A stretch of DNA of 64,000 nucleotides from Firmicutes bacterium UBA5227. GTDB lineage: Bacteria > Bacillota > Clostridia > Tissierellales > Sedimentibacteraceae. The notes below the pieces were generated by a model, which did no database searches, was not told where the DNA came from, and saw only the letters and a list, made by a program, of their open reading frames with translations. This document shows, piece by piece, positions 17,568 through 25,852 of this stretch. The stretch spans positions 1 through 64,000 of the forward strand of contig DHUT01000078.1 of the NCBI GenBank assembly GCA_002409285.1, read 5' to 3'. A program made the position numbers and the translations under genes. Positions within the stretch are counted from its first letter, which is position 1, and each line of letters starts with the position of its first letter.

Positions 17568-18464
17568 TCAGTAAAACAAATACGTCAGATAACTGGTTGT
17601 TTCTTTCATTTTTGTTTTTGTAATAAGCTCCGTATTGCTGTGGTTTAGAAGGCAGGTATTGTCGGCATTCAGTTTATTCATTAATTGGAGTATGGCTGCG
17701 ATACTCACGGGAGAATCAAGATTGTCATTGGTAAAGGACATTATTTTATCGATATTCCTGTTTTCTATTGCATCCATGCTGATTAAATCCATTCTATCTG
17801 CATTTTCCAAATCAAGATAGTGGGAAAAGTCAACGGAAGCAATGAAAAGCGTCTTTTCACTGTCAATGCTTTCACATAGTCTGTCTGTTAAAATCTCCAA
17901 ATCCTCAAGCTTTATCTGCCTTGTCAGTGCCAGAGTGACTACCTTCACATCGCCGAAATAATATTTAACAAATGGAATAATCCCTGATATGGAATGCTCC
18001 AGGGTGAGCTTTTCATCACTTTCAGCCACAAAGCTGTTTGATAAAAGCTTTGCGGTTATTTCCTCATCTGTCTCCAAAATTCCCATGGGTGTCTGCCAGT
18101 CCTCCAGGGTGGTAAAAACCTTTCCCTTTTGAATACTTTCATGGTCCGGACCTATCAATACCACTGTTTCGTATTTATTTCCGGCAGCATTTTGAAACAC
18201 CTGGTGAATCATTTCTGAGGCTGTCAGATGGTGAGGCAGTATACAGCCCTGTATACTGCCCTGCACTTCCTTAACTTCAAAATTTCTTATATTCACAAAA
18301 TCCTTTTCATTGTAGTAAAGGCACCGGAGATTTTCCTTACCTTCATAAAGATATAACTCCGGTTCACCGTTTTCTGCTTTATTTTCTGTCCTGTCACCGC
18401 CAAAAAATGCCATGCCTGCTGCAATGAATATAATTAAGACTGTCAAAGGTTTTAATATGCGCAT
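17568..18464 (-). CDS. AmmeMemoRadiSam-type protein B (Memo family), membrane-anchored
   Basis: 298 aa with an N-terminal hydrophobic segment (residues 5-22) that should anchor it or export it. Memo-like fold: GCILPHHLTASEMIHQVF, VVLIGPDHES, and SVDFSHYL carry the His/Asp residues of the putative metal site. Members are related to extradiol dioxygenases, but their bacterial role is unknown. It lies 12 bases after the alpha-2-macroglobulin-like gene in the same direction, so the two are probably cotranscribed and both outside the membrane. The AMMECR1 and radical-SAM partners that often accompany this family are not in the window. Confidence 0.8.
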   Translation of the reverse strand: MRILKPLTVLIIFIAAGMAFFGGDRTENKAENGEPELYLYEGKENLRCLYYNEKDFVNIRNFEVKEVQGSIQGCILPHHLTASEMIHQVFQNAAGNKYETVVLIGPDHESIQKGKVFTTLEDWQTPMGILETDEEITAKLLSNSFVAESDEKLTLEHSISGIIPFVKYYFGDVKVVTLALTRQIKLEDLEILTDRLCESIDSEKTLFIASVDFSHYLDLENADRMDLISMDAIENRNIDKIMSFTNDNLDSPVSIAAILQLMNKLNADNTCLLNHSNTELITKTKMKETTSYLTYLFY

Positions 18465-18476
18465 TTTACACCCCTG

Positions 18477-21400
18477 CTAATTTACGGTAAGCTTAGTCTT
18501 TTCTACATAATTTAATTTGCTTTCAAAATATTCTTTAATTACGGCATAATCAACTGTATACTCTCCCTTTTGAGCCGCCTGCATATAAAATACAATCGAT
18601 CTTTCATTGGGGTTTTTCCTGTTGTAGTAATAATCAAAGATAAGCTTCTGACCATTGGCATACGCCCAGGTAGAATCTCTGTAGCCCTCAATATATCTGA
18701 AGCCTGACGGCACCACATAGGTTATTTCATAGCATCCATATTCAATTTTAGGATTAATCTTCGGAACGATTGTTACTCTTACCACATCAGAATAATTGTA
18801 GGATATCTGTTCCTCCTGTGTGGTACTATCAGCATATCCAATTGAAATTGAAAAATCCTCCGTCCTGTTTTTCTCCAAATCATCCTTGTTTCCCAGAGCT
18901 TCAACCTTGCATGCAATGCTTCCGTTGATACCGCTGAACTTTACATCCTTTATTTTATCCTTCCTGACGGCAAAGCTTTCTCTGTCAAACAGCTTTAACT
19001 TATACGTCTTGCTGCCGCCGTCAACAGTTACGGTTACTTCGCCGAACAAATCCTTGATTTCATCAAGCTCCGTTATATTTCTGTCCATAATATATATCAG
19101 CTGTTCAATACTGCTTAATGTATATTTGGATGGCTTGTTGTAAATGTATTTAAACAATTTGTCAGAAGTATCATAATCCCTTACCTTTCCTCCCAATATT
19201 GCCAAAAGAGCAGTAAGATCATAGTTGTCCTCCGCATCCTCTTCAGTCCAGAGATACAGGTATTCTCCAGAATTCTTAAGGTTCGGAGTGATTTCACTGT
19301 AATATTTTCTTGCGGTCTTGTTATCTCCCAGTTCCGCCAGTGCAAGTGACAGATAAATTCTGTCTCTAATTTTTAAATCCTCATTTTCAAGCAATTCATA
19401 AATTTTAAGCAGCACAGGCTCCTTATACTTGCTTAATCCCCACAATGCAGCGGGTATCTGGTCACTGTACACATCTGTATCAAGAATATTTTTGAAATAG
19501 CTTTTTTGTTTGGCTTCAAGATAGTTATTATCTAATACATGAGCTGCCTTTGCAGTAACTTCAACATCAGGCTCAGAATATGGGAAAAGCCTCAGACCCC
19601 CATCTTCCGATTCATATTTATTTATTTGATTCAATAGTTCCGCTTCGTCAAAATATAAATCCCCATCAAAATACTCATTTATATATTTTGCAGCTATCAT
19701 GGAACATACAGTTTGATCTATTCTTTTACCATTAGCCGAAGAAATAGTTTCAAGACTATTGTAAAAATCTGAGCTGCTCTCGTTGAACAGGGTAATTACA
19801 GGGTTGGAATAAACCTCGTCCAATACCATGTTTTCTGAGAGTTTATAATAATCGGTATTGTTAAAATATATGGACGAATCAACCACCCTGAATTCTTCCT
19901 TTATTCCATCCTGAGCTCCCTTGCTTTTTGCACTGGCATAAATTTCATACTCACCTTCATCAAGATTGCCAAGACTTATATTTGTATAATCTCCTGCTTT
20001 GCCCTTTTCTGAATAATTTAATTTCTTGCCTGTATCCTTATTTATAATGTCTACCTTGTATTCCACCTGTTCCGAATTATCTGCTTCGTTTCCAAACACC
20101 CTCAAAAATACATTTATTTTATCATCCTTTAAATATTCGCTTCCCATAATCATATCCACATAAAATGGAAGACTGACTGTTATGTTTTTAATTTCGCTTC
20201 CCGCATAAAGTTTATCGGATATACCCTGGCAGGTTATCCTCCAGGATGTAAGGTTGTCAGCCAGCTTAAATTTCATCTCTGCGTTGCCGTTTTTATCTGT
20301 CCTTACGGTTTCAAATATGTTTGTATCCTTGAATTCATCTCTGAAAACTCCGTCATCTCCGCCACCGCCGCCTCTTTCGGCCATGGAGCTTTCTGCGCTT
20401 AAATCAATGTTAGACAAATAGCTTCTCCTTAGTCCGCTGTCCCAGGAATAAGAATACAGTTCCGACAATGTGTCGGTATTTTTATTGAACAGGGCAAAAT
20501 ATGCTTCATCAACCACGCTTATGTTAATGTCTGCTACACAGGGGATATTATTTTCATCTGTGGCATTGATTTTTAATTTTACTTCTTCCCCCGGCCTGTA
20601 TTCCTCCTTGTCTGTAGATATGTCTAATTTAAGTTCCCTTTCTGACCTGTCATACATGAGCAAATCTGCTCCCACCTGATAAATATAACCGTTCTTGACA
20701 TATACACAGTTCAGCATTACATTTGGAATATAGTCTTCCTTAAATGAAGTCTGAAAACCAGTATTTTCAGTGACGGCATAATCAAGCAGCCCGTTTCGCA
20801 TAAACATTATAAACATGTTGTCTTTTTCAATATTCTCCACATTTTTATCACCGTAGGTTAACTGAAGCTTCAAATCTTCGTTCAATCTGTAATTATCTTT
20901 GTACCCCTCAGCATTTAATTCATAGTAATCTCTATAATAGGGACGGCTCCTTCCTGAAAAATAGCTTTCTTCCAAAATTCCGCCGTTATTGTCCTCATAA
21001 TATGCCTGCACAGTATAGCCTTTTTCCGGATTGAAATCAGGTATTATAACCTGGACAATACCTGAAACCGTATTTATATATTCATTGAAAACTACATCTT
21101 CAACTAAGTTGTAGTCATATAGTATTTCATTTACCTTATTTATGAAATCATACTGCTCCCCTTTTTTTACTTTTTCATAGTATCTTTCTGTGACAGTTAC
21201 ATGAACCTTATCGTTCTGCGGAGTTCCCCTCAGATTCTCGTAGCCTGCATACCAGTCATAATAATTATCCGGGTTGTAATTTTCAATATTCATTTCGTGA
21301 AATAAAACATCAACTTTTTCAGGATTATTTATATCCTGCTCCAGTTCAAGCATTTTTTCCTTGGGGAATATCAGCAGGTTTTCACGAGATGCAACAGATG

Positions 21401-23315
21401 TTTCTTCGGCATCATTATTGTAGCAGTCTATGTTAAGTGAAACCGGCCTCCATCCGGTGCTTCTCACCTGAGTATCAAGCATAACAGTATATTCTCCGTT
21501 TTCATCCAACGTAAATACCTGATCCATACCGCTGTATACCACATTGCCGTCATAACCGTAATTTGAAACTTTAAAATTAAGATTTAAATTTGAAACGGGA
21601 TATCCGTCAAAAAAGTTTGCATTAATTTTATAATTTATGTTTTCACCGCTTGTGCCAAATTCTCTGCTCAGCTCTCCCTTGAGCGTATACAGAGGCTTGG
21701 TGTATTTCTTTACAGAAATATATTCAACAGAAATCAATATGTCATTATCATAGACCTTGATTATCAGTCCCTCAGAAGTTACATTCTCCAGGTCAAACTG
21801 TGTCTGATAGGTTCCTATACTTGTCAAATCAGCATACTTTGTTTCCAGAATCAGCTCGGTTCCCTGCTCCATTAGCTCTATTTTCACCCTGTTCAGAGAT
21901 TTATTGTCTCTGTATCTGGCAAAACCCCATACATTTACGGTATCGTTGGGAAGATATACCGGTCTGTCAGTGTCTATATAGGTCATGTACCTGGTTCTGT
22001 CATACATGCTTCTGTAATAGTATCGTTCTATATATGAGCTTTCCCCGTAAATAAAGTCATTGTAACCATCTGACTTAACTCTGAGCATGATTGTTTTAAG
22101 TTCTGAATCATCCATGTCATATACCAGGGTGCCATCCTCTCCGGTCCTTCCTATTTCTTCATTATTTAACAATACACTGGCGCCGATTATTCCCTTTCCC
22201 GTATTACCGTCGCAGGCAAATACCAGAAACTGTTCTGTAAATATGGCATTGTAAATTAAAATATCATTTATCTGCAAAAAAAGATATTGAGGTTCACTTG
22301 AATCATCGGCTCTAAACTCCAGCAGGTAGTAGCCTTTAGGTATATCATCCGGCAATTCAAACATTGCATTTCTGTAGTAATAGTCAGTGCTCATCATAAA
22401 GGGCTTTTGCTTTATTGTACCGTTAAGCGTCAATATGTCTTTATTTATTTCTTTCGGAAATTTCCCTGTTTCGGCATATTTATATACATCCTCTGCAAAT
22501 TTGTCTGTATCCTTGTACCTGAATATGCTGATATTGTATTCTTTTTCTCCGTTTACATAGGCATCTATTATTTTTGGATTGCTTTCGTGAATATTTATAA
22601 TGGGTCTGTCAAAGTAAAGTTGTTCTCTGTCTGTTTGCGTTTTAAAGGAAAAAACATAATCCTCATTTAGTTCATCGCTTCCGTCCTCAAGACCAAAACC
22701 TTTTTTAACAGTCACCGTATAGATTGTATTCTTATCCAATTGTTCCGGAACAAATATGACTGTGCTGCCATTTATCATAAACTTTCCTTCCACCTTAGGG
22801 CTGATTTCAAAAAAATCATCCATCTTCTTCGGCTTGCTAAGAGAAAAATACATCTCTATTCCCGAGTTAACCGGTACATCGTTGCTGTCATCAGCAGGGA
22901 GAGTGCTTTCAACTTCAAATTTCTTCTTAGTCTGAAACGCCCATGAGTAGTCATATTCCTCGTCTGCCAATGCAACCTGATAAATCTTGTCGTTTTCAAG
23001 CTGCGACCTGGGAATAATATTGTATACGGTGGATGAAACCTTATCGATTTTAAATTCTTCTTCAGGAATTATTTTTAGATTATCCTTAACATATTTTTCA
23101 TTTATGTTATCTTTTGATGTCAATTGAAAACCCGACGATATGTCCATACCATTCTTATCGGATTTAATCGGAGTTAAGTCAAACTTGTCCTCTGTGGGAA
23201 TTCTGCCTCCCTGTGCGGGCAAATTATCATTATCGGATAAAACCTCCTTATTTTTGGAGCATGACGTCAATACCAGGCAAGCGCATATGATTACGGAAAG
23301 AATACGTTTGAACAT
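18477..23315 (-). CDS. Alpha-2-macroglobulin-like surface lipoprotein lacking the thioester
   Basis: Very large (about 1612 aa) exported protein. Signal peptide with lipobox LVLTSC anchors it to the membrane. Domains in order: Ig-like Big_5 repeats (about 45-225), MG-type domains with the MG2 hallmark DRPVYLPNDTVNVWGFARYRD near 450, MG modules, a bait-like Ser/Gly-rich stretch (ERGGGGGDDGVF, about 990), the A2M core TSWRITCQGIS, then an alpha-helical toroid and C-terminal beta domain. In place of the thioester GCxEQ the sequence has GKRIDQ near residue 1195: Cys is replaced by Arg and Glu by Asp. Family role is trapping or inhibiting proteases; without thioester it would act non-covalently. 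Frame opens at GTG 23333, but GGAGGT marks ATG 23315. Confidence 0.85.
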   Translation of the reverse strand: MFKRILSVIICACLVLTSCSKNKEVLSDNDNLPAQGGRIPTEDKFDLTPIKSDKNGMDISSGFQLTSKDNINEKYVKDNLKIIPEEEFKIDKVSSTVYNIIPRSQLENDKIYQVALADEEYDYSWAFQTKKKFEVESTLPADDSNDVPVNSGIEMYFSLSKPKKMDDFFEISPKVEGKFMINGSTVIFVPEQLDKNTIYTVTVKKGFGLEDGSDELNEDYVFSFKTQTDREQLYFDRPIINIHESNPKIIDAYVNGEKEYNISIFRYKDTDKFAEDVYKYAETGKFPKEINKDILTLNGTIKQKPFMMSTDYYYRNAMFELPDDIPKGYYLLEFRADDSSEPQYLFLQINDILIYNAIFTEQFLVFACDGNTGKGIIGASVLLNNEEIGRTGEDGTLVYDMDDSELKTIMLRVKSDGYNDFIYGESSYIERYYYRSMYDRTRYMTYIDTDRPVYLPNDTVNVWGFARYRDNKSLNRVKIELMEQGTELILETKYADLTSIGTYQTQFDLENVTSEGLIIKVYDNDILISVEYISVKKYTKPLYTLKGELSREFGTSGENINYKINANFFDGYPVSNLNLNFKVSNYGYDGNVVYSGMDQVFTLDENGEYTVMLDTQVRSTGWRPVSLNIDCYNNDAEETSVASRENLLIFPKEKMLELEQDINNPEKVDVLFHEMNIENYNPDNYYDWYAGYENLRGTPQNDKVHVTVTERYYEKVKKGEQYDFINKVNEILYDYNLVEDVVFNEYINTVSGIVQVIIPDFNPEKGYTVQAYYEDNNGGILEESYFSGRSRPYYRDYYELNAEGYKDNYRLNEDLKLQLTYGDKNVENIEKDNMFIMFMRNGLLDYAVTENTGFQTSFKEDYIPNVMLNCVYVKNGYIYQVGADLLMYDRSERELKLDISTDKEEYRPGEEVKLKINATDENNIPCVADINISVVDEAYFALFNKNTDTLSELYSYSWDSGLRRSYLSNIDLSAESSMAERGGGGGDDGVFRDEFKDTNIFETVRTDKNGNAEMKFKLADNLTSWRITCQGISDKLYAGSEIKNITVSLPFYVDMIMGSEYLKDDKINVFLRVFGNEADNSEQVEYKVDIINKDTGKKLNYSEKGKAGDYTNISLGNLDEGEYEIYASAKSKGAQDGIKEEFRVVDSSIYFNNTDYYKLSENMVLDEVYSNPVITLFNESSSDFYNSLETISSANGKRIDQTVCSMIAAKYINEYFDGDLYFDEAELLNQINKYESEDGGLRLFPYSEPDVEVTAKAAHVLDNNYLEAKQKSYFKNILDTDVYSDQIPAALWGLSKYKEPVLLKIYELLENEDLKIRDRIYLSLALAELGDNKTARKYYSEITPNLKNSGEYLYLWTEEDAEDNYDLTALLAILGGKVRDYDTSDKLFKYIYNKPSKYTLSSIEQLIYIMDRNITELDEIKDLFGEVTVTVDGGSKTYKLKLFDRESFAVRKDKIKDVKFSGINGSIACKVEALGNKDDLEKNRTEDFSISIGYADSTTQEEQISYNYSDVVRVTIVPKINPKIEYGCYEITYVVPSGFRYIEGYRDSTWAYANGQKLIFDYYYNRKNPNERSIVFYMQAAQKGEYTVDYAVIKEYFESKLNYVEKTKLTVN

Positions 23316-23526
23316 AGATACCTCCAATATCACTTTATTTTATTTAATAAAATTCAATTTTTATAATACCATTATATACCAGAACACTGCAAATCTCCAT
23401 ATTTATTTTTCTTCTTTTGATAATAACATAGCAAAAAATTTACATTTAACGTTAACAGAAACTTTCTTAATAATAATTTTTATCTTACTGTAAATAATAT
23501 AAAAAACATAAGAAAGGAATGAGATA

Positions 23527-23709
23527 ATGACTGAAAATAATAAGGATGTTGATATCAACACTATCCATGATAAAGCAAGGCTTATGCCTGACCAATTCCC
23601 GGTAAACTCTGAAACTCCATATGAAAGAGCTGTTAAAAACTTTATAGAAATTGAAAGTAAGAAATTCAAAAAAACAGATGATTTAAATGATTTAATAAAC
23701 AGAGATTAG
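23527..23709 (+). CDS. Small unknown protein (60 aa)
   Basis: Short hydrophilic protein, no membrane segment. Contains PFxxxTPYERAVKNFIEIESKKFKK-like composition (Pro/Glu/Lys-rich), acidic at both ends. AAAGGAATGAG lies 5-9 bases before the ATG, and the frame has coding-like composition, so it is judged real. It precedes the DUF3298-type gene by 60 bases, probably in the same transcript. No family recognised. Confidence 0.6.
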   Translation: MTENNKDVDINTIHDKARLMPDQFPVNSETPYERAVKNFIEIESKKFKKTDDLNDLINRD

Positions 23710-23769
23710 TGTTTCTCATAAACGCACACTTGTTGTGCCATAAACATAGTATATATGGGAGGGTTGTAA

Positions 23770-24453
23770 ATGAGAAAACCAAGATGCTTTTCCAATATAA
23801 TTATGCGGGAAATAAATCGTACATTCGGATACGATAACACTAATATGCTGAAGCTTACTATTAAGTATCCCATAGTAACTGTTAATAATAACCCCATTGC
23901 TGAAAGAAAAATAAATGCACAGATAAGAACCCAGGTTAATGAATACTTCAGATATGTTTCAAACACACTTTATGAACAGGCAATAAGTGGTTACATGGAT
24001 TCTCTGAAGAATAATTATCCTTTTCATGGGTATGAAGCTTACATGGAATACACAATAACCTACAATGATAATTGCTTTTTAAGCCTTTATACAGACAAAT
24101 ATGAATTCACGGGAGGAGCCCATGGAAACACCGTAAGAACCTCTAACACCTGGGAATTATGTACCGGAGAAAATATTTATCTTTATTGCTTCTTCAAACC
24201 CAACACTGACTACAAACTTCTGCTGACTGATGAAATAATCAGGCGGGCAGAGAAAAACTTAACAGACAATCCGGGAATCTATTTTGATGATTACAAAGAT
24301 TTAATTATAAAAAACTTTAATCCTGATAGTTTTTATTTATCTCCCGGGGGAATAACAATTTACTACCAGCAATATGACATAGCTCCATATTCAACAGGAA
24401 TTGTTGAATTTACCATTCCATACTGCATTATAGGCTGGTATCCGTCCTGTTGA
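23770..24453 (+). CDS. DUF3298 (RsiV-like) domain protein
   Basis: 227 aa. N-terminal strands LKLTIKYPIVTV and a region of alternating beta segments lead to YEFTGGAHGNTVRTSNTWELCTGENIYL, the landmark of the DUF3298/PdaC-N/RsiV family, and a C-terminal FYLSPGGITIYYQQYDIAPYSTGIVEFTIPY. RsiV-type relatives bind lysozyme, but most members are uncharacterised. No signal peptide or membrane segment is visible at this start, which is unusual for the family. GGGAGGG precedes the ATG. A terminator hairpin follows. Confidence 0.8.
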   Translation: MRKPRCFSNIIMREINRTFGYDNTNMLKLTIKYPIVTVNNNPIAERKINAQIRTQVNEYFRYVSNTLYEQAISGYMDSLKNNYPFHGYEAYMEYTITYNDNCFLSLYTDKYEFTGGAHGNTVRTSNTWELCTGENIYLYCFFKPNTDYKLLLTDEIIRRAEKNLTDNPGIYFDDYKDLIIKNFNPDSFYLSPGGITIYYQQYDIAPYSTGIVEFTIPYCIIGWYPSC

Positions 24454-24465
24454 ACAATAACCAAA

Positions 24466-24509
24466 AGGGATGGTTATTCCGAACCAGGTAAACTAGTTCG
24501 GAATGCCCT
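24466..24509. terminator. Terminator between DUF3298 gene and toxin gene
   Basis: AGGG...ATTCCGAAC, 11-base loop, GTTCGGAAT...CCCT, followed by CTTTT. It lies between converging genes. The T tract is on the plus strand. Confidence 0.65.
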
Positions 24510-24518
24510 CTTTTCTGT

Positions 24519-24845
24519 CTATAAAAATGATATTTTATTGCTGTAGGATTCTAAGCCATGAAAAAACCCAACAATATATACTATTTTCAGTTCTTCTTCA
24601 ATACGAAAAATAATTACATAGTTATAATTCAGAACAACCGCTTTTCTATATCCCTTGGCTTTCAGTAACATATCGTTTGAATATGCGTATATTTTAGAAT
24701 TTTCTTTAAGGTTATTGTATACATGTCTGATGCTTTTCATAAGGCTATCTGCTGCTTTTGCATTTTTCAACTGATTTATAATATAATTTAAAACATTATC
24801 CAATAATTCTTCCGCACGTTTCGTAACAACAAGTCTATAGTTCAT
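24519..24845 (-). CDS. ParE/RelE family toxin
   Basis: Type II toxin, 108 aa. YRLVVTKRAEELLDNVLNYI is the usual N-terminal strand and helix pair, and AVVLNYNYVIIFRIEEELKIVYIVGFFHG the C-terminal sheet of the ParE/RelE superfamily. It overlaps the antitoxin gene by 11 bases and has no ribosome site of its own, so its translation is coupled. RelE-like members cut ribosome-bound mRNA and ParE-like ones poison gyrase; the sequence alone does not decide which. Confidence 0.85.
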   Translation of the reverse strand: MNYRLVVTKRAEELLDNVLNYIINQLKNAKAADSLMKSIRHVYNNLKENSKIYAYSNDMLLKAKGYRKAVVLNYNYVIIFRIEEELKIVYIVGFFHGLESYSNKISFL

Positions 24846-25095
24846 ACTTTTTTCTCAGCATGCCAAGAGATTCTTCTGCATCCTTCATTTTTCCTTCTTC
24901 AATATTCTTTTCGGAAATTTCCAGTTCATGATACATTTTTAATCTCTTCATTGTACTTTCATACATTTCGACACTCATAATAACCATGTCCCCATAGCCG
25001 TTTTTAGTAACATATACAGGTTCTTCTGCTTCATGAACCATCTTTGATATTTCTGCTGTATTTTTCAAATCTTTAATTGGAATTATACGCGGCAT
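24835..25095 (-). CDS. Phd/YefM family antitoxin
   Basis: 86 aa antitoxin and autorepressor. N-terminal DNA-binding half MPRIIPIKDLKNTAEISKMVHEAEEPVYVTKNGYGDMVIMS matches the Phd/YefM pattern (shown here split by function: dimer strand, then helix); the C-terminal half is charged and should wrap the toxin. GGAGGTG precedes the ATG. A near-consensus promoter with two direct repeats over it lies 26 bases upstream. Confidence 0.87.
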   Translation of the reverse strand: MPRIIPIKDLKNTAEISKMVHEAEEPVYVTKNGYGDMVIMSVEMYESTMKRLKMYHELEISEKNIEEGKMKDAEESLGMLRKKYEL

Positions 25096-25120
25096 AACTA
25101 CACCTCCATTTTATGTGCTG

Positions 25121-25149
25121 ATTATACCATTATCATACCATAATAACAA
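25121..25149 (-). promoter_or_regulatory. Promoter and direct-repeat operator of the toxin-antitoxin operon
   Basis: Minus strand TTGTTA, 17 bases, TATAAT. ATACCATTAT (25124-25133) and ATACCATAAT (25135-25144), 11 bp apart, lie over the promoter and could be the autorepression sites. Confidence 0.65.
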
Positions 25150-25285
25150 GCTTATATTTGCATAATTGAATGGAATCCATGTTTGATAATGATTAGCAAG
25201 CCACGGGAAAGGTGTATAATTTGAAAAAGTTTTATGCTATAATTCAATTATATGAATTAATCAAGTTTAAAAATAGGAGTGCGTA

Positions 25286-25747
25286 ATGGTTGAAATAATG
25301 AAAATAGAGAATAAAGAATTAAAAGAACAAATTGCCTGTAATGTGTTGAAAGATTTGCCGGAATGGTTTGGGTTGCCTGACAGTACAGCAGAATACATTA
25401 ATGATGGAAAAGAGCTTCCTTTTTGGGCAGCTTCTGATAACAATAAATATGTTGGATTTATAACACTCAAGGAAACCAGCCGGGATGCTGTCGAAATACA
25501 TTGTATGGGCGTATTGAAATCATGGCAAAGAATGGGTATCGGAAGGCTGTTATTTAATTCATTATTTAATTATGCTAAGAAAAATGAATATTATATCCTG
25601 CAGGTTAAAACTGTGAACCAGGGATGCTATGAAGAATACGACCAAACAGTTGCTTTCTATGAGTCTCTTGGATTCAAGAAGCTTGAAGTATTTCCAACAT
25701 TATGGGATGAATGGAATCCATGTCTGATAATGGTCATGCCAATATAG
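25286..25747 (+). CDS. GNAT family N-acetyltransferase
   Basis: 153 aa. PFWAASDNNKYVGFITLKET is followed by EIHCMGVLKSWQRMGIGRLLFNSLFNYA (acetyl-CoA loop QRMGIG) and YDQTVAFYESLGFKKLEVFP, a clear GNAT order. AGGAG lies 7 bases before the ATG. Monocistronic; substrate unknown. Confidence 0.87.
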   Translation: MVEIMKIENKELKEQIACNVLKDLPEWFGLPDSTAEYINDGKELPFWAASDNNKYVGFITLKETSRDAVEIHCMGVLKSWQRMGIGRLLFNSLFNYAKKNEYYILQVKTVNQGCYEEYDQTVAFYESLGFKKLEVFPTLWDEWNPCLIMVMPI

Positions 25748-25852
25748 TAGTCCAAATTTAAGTACGTCTTGTTTCACTTGCATACAGGCAAATGTTCATG
25801 GAATATTGTGCTTTGGATTTGGTATGACTTTAAGGAAAGCAGTTAGCTCTCC

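Noticed and set aside
18477..23333. ORFs on the plus strand inside the alpha-2-macroglobulin-like gene (for example 18820-19143)
   Set aside because: They lack ribosome sites and recognisable domains and are shadows of a long, clearly coding minus-strand gene.
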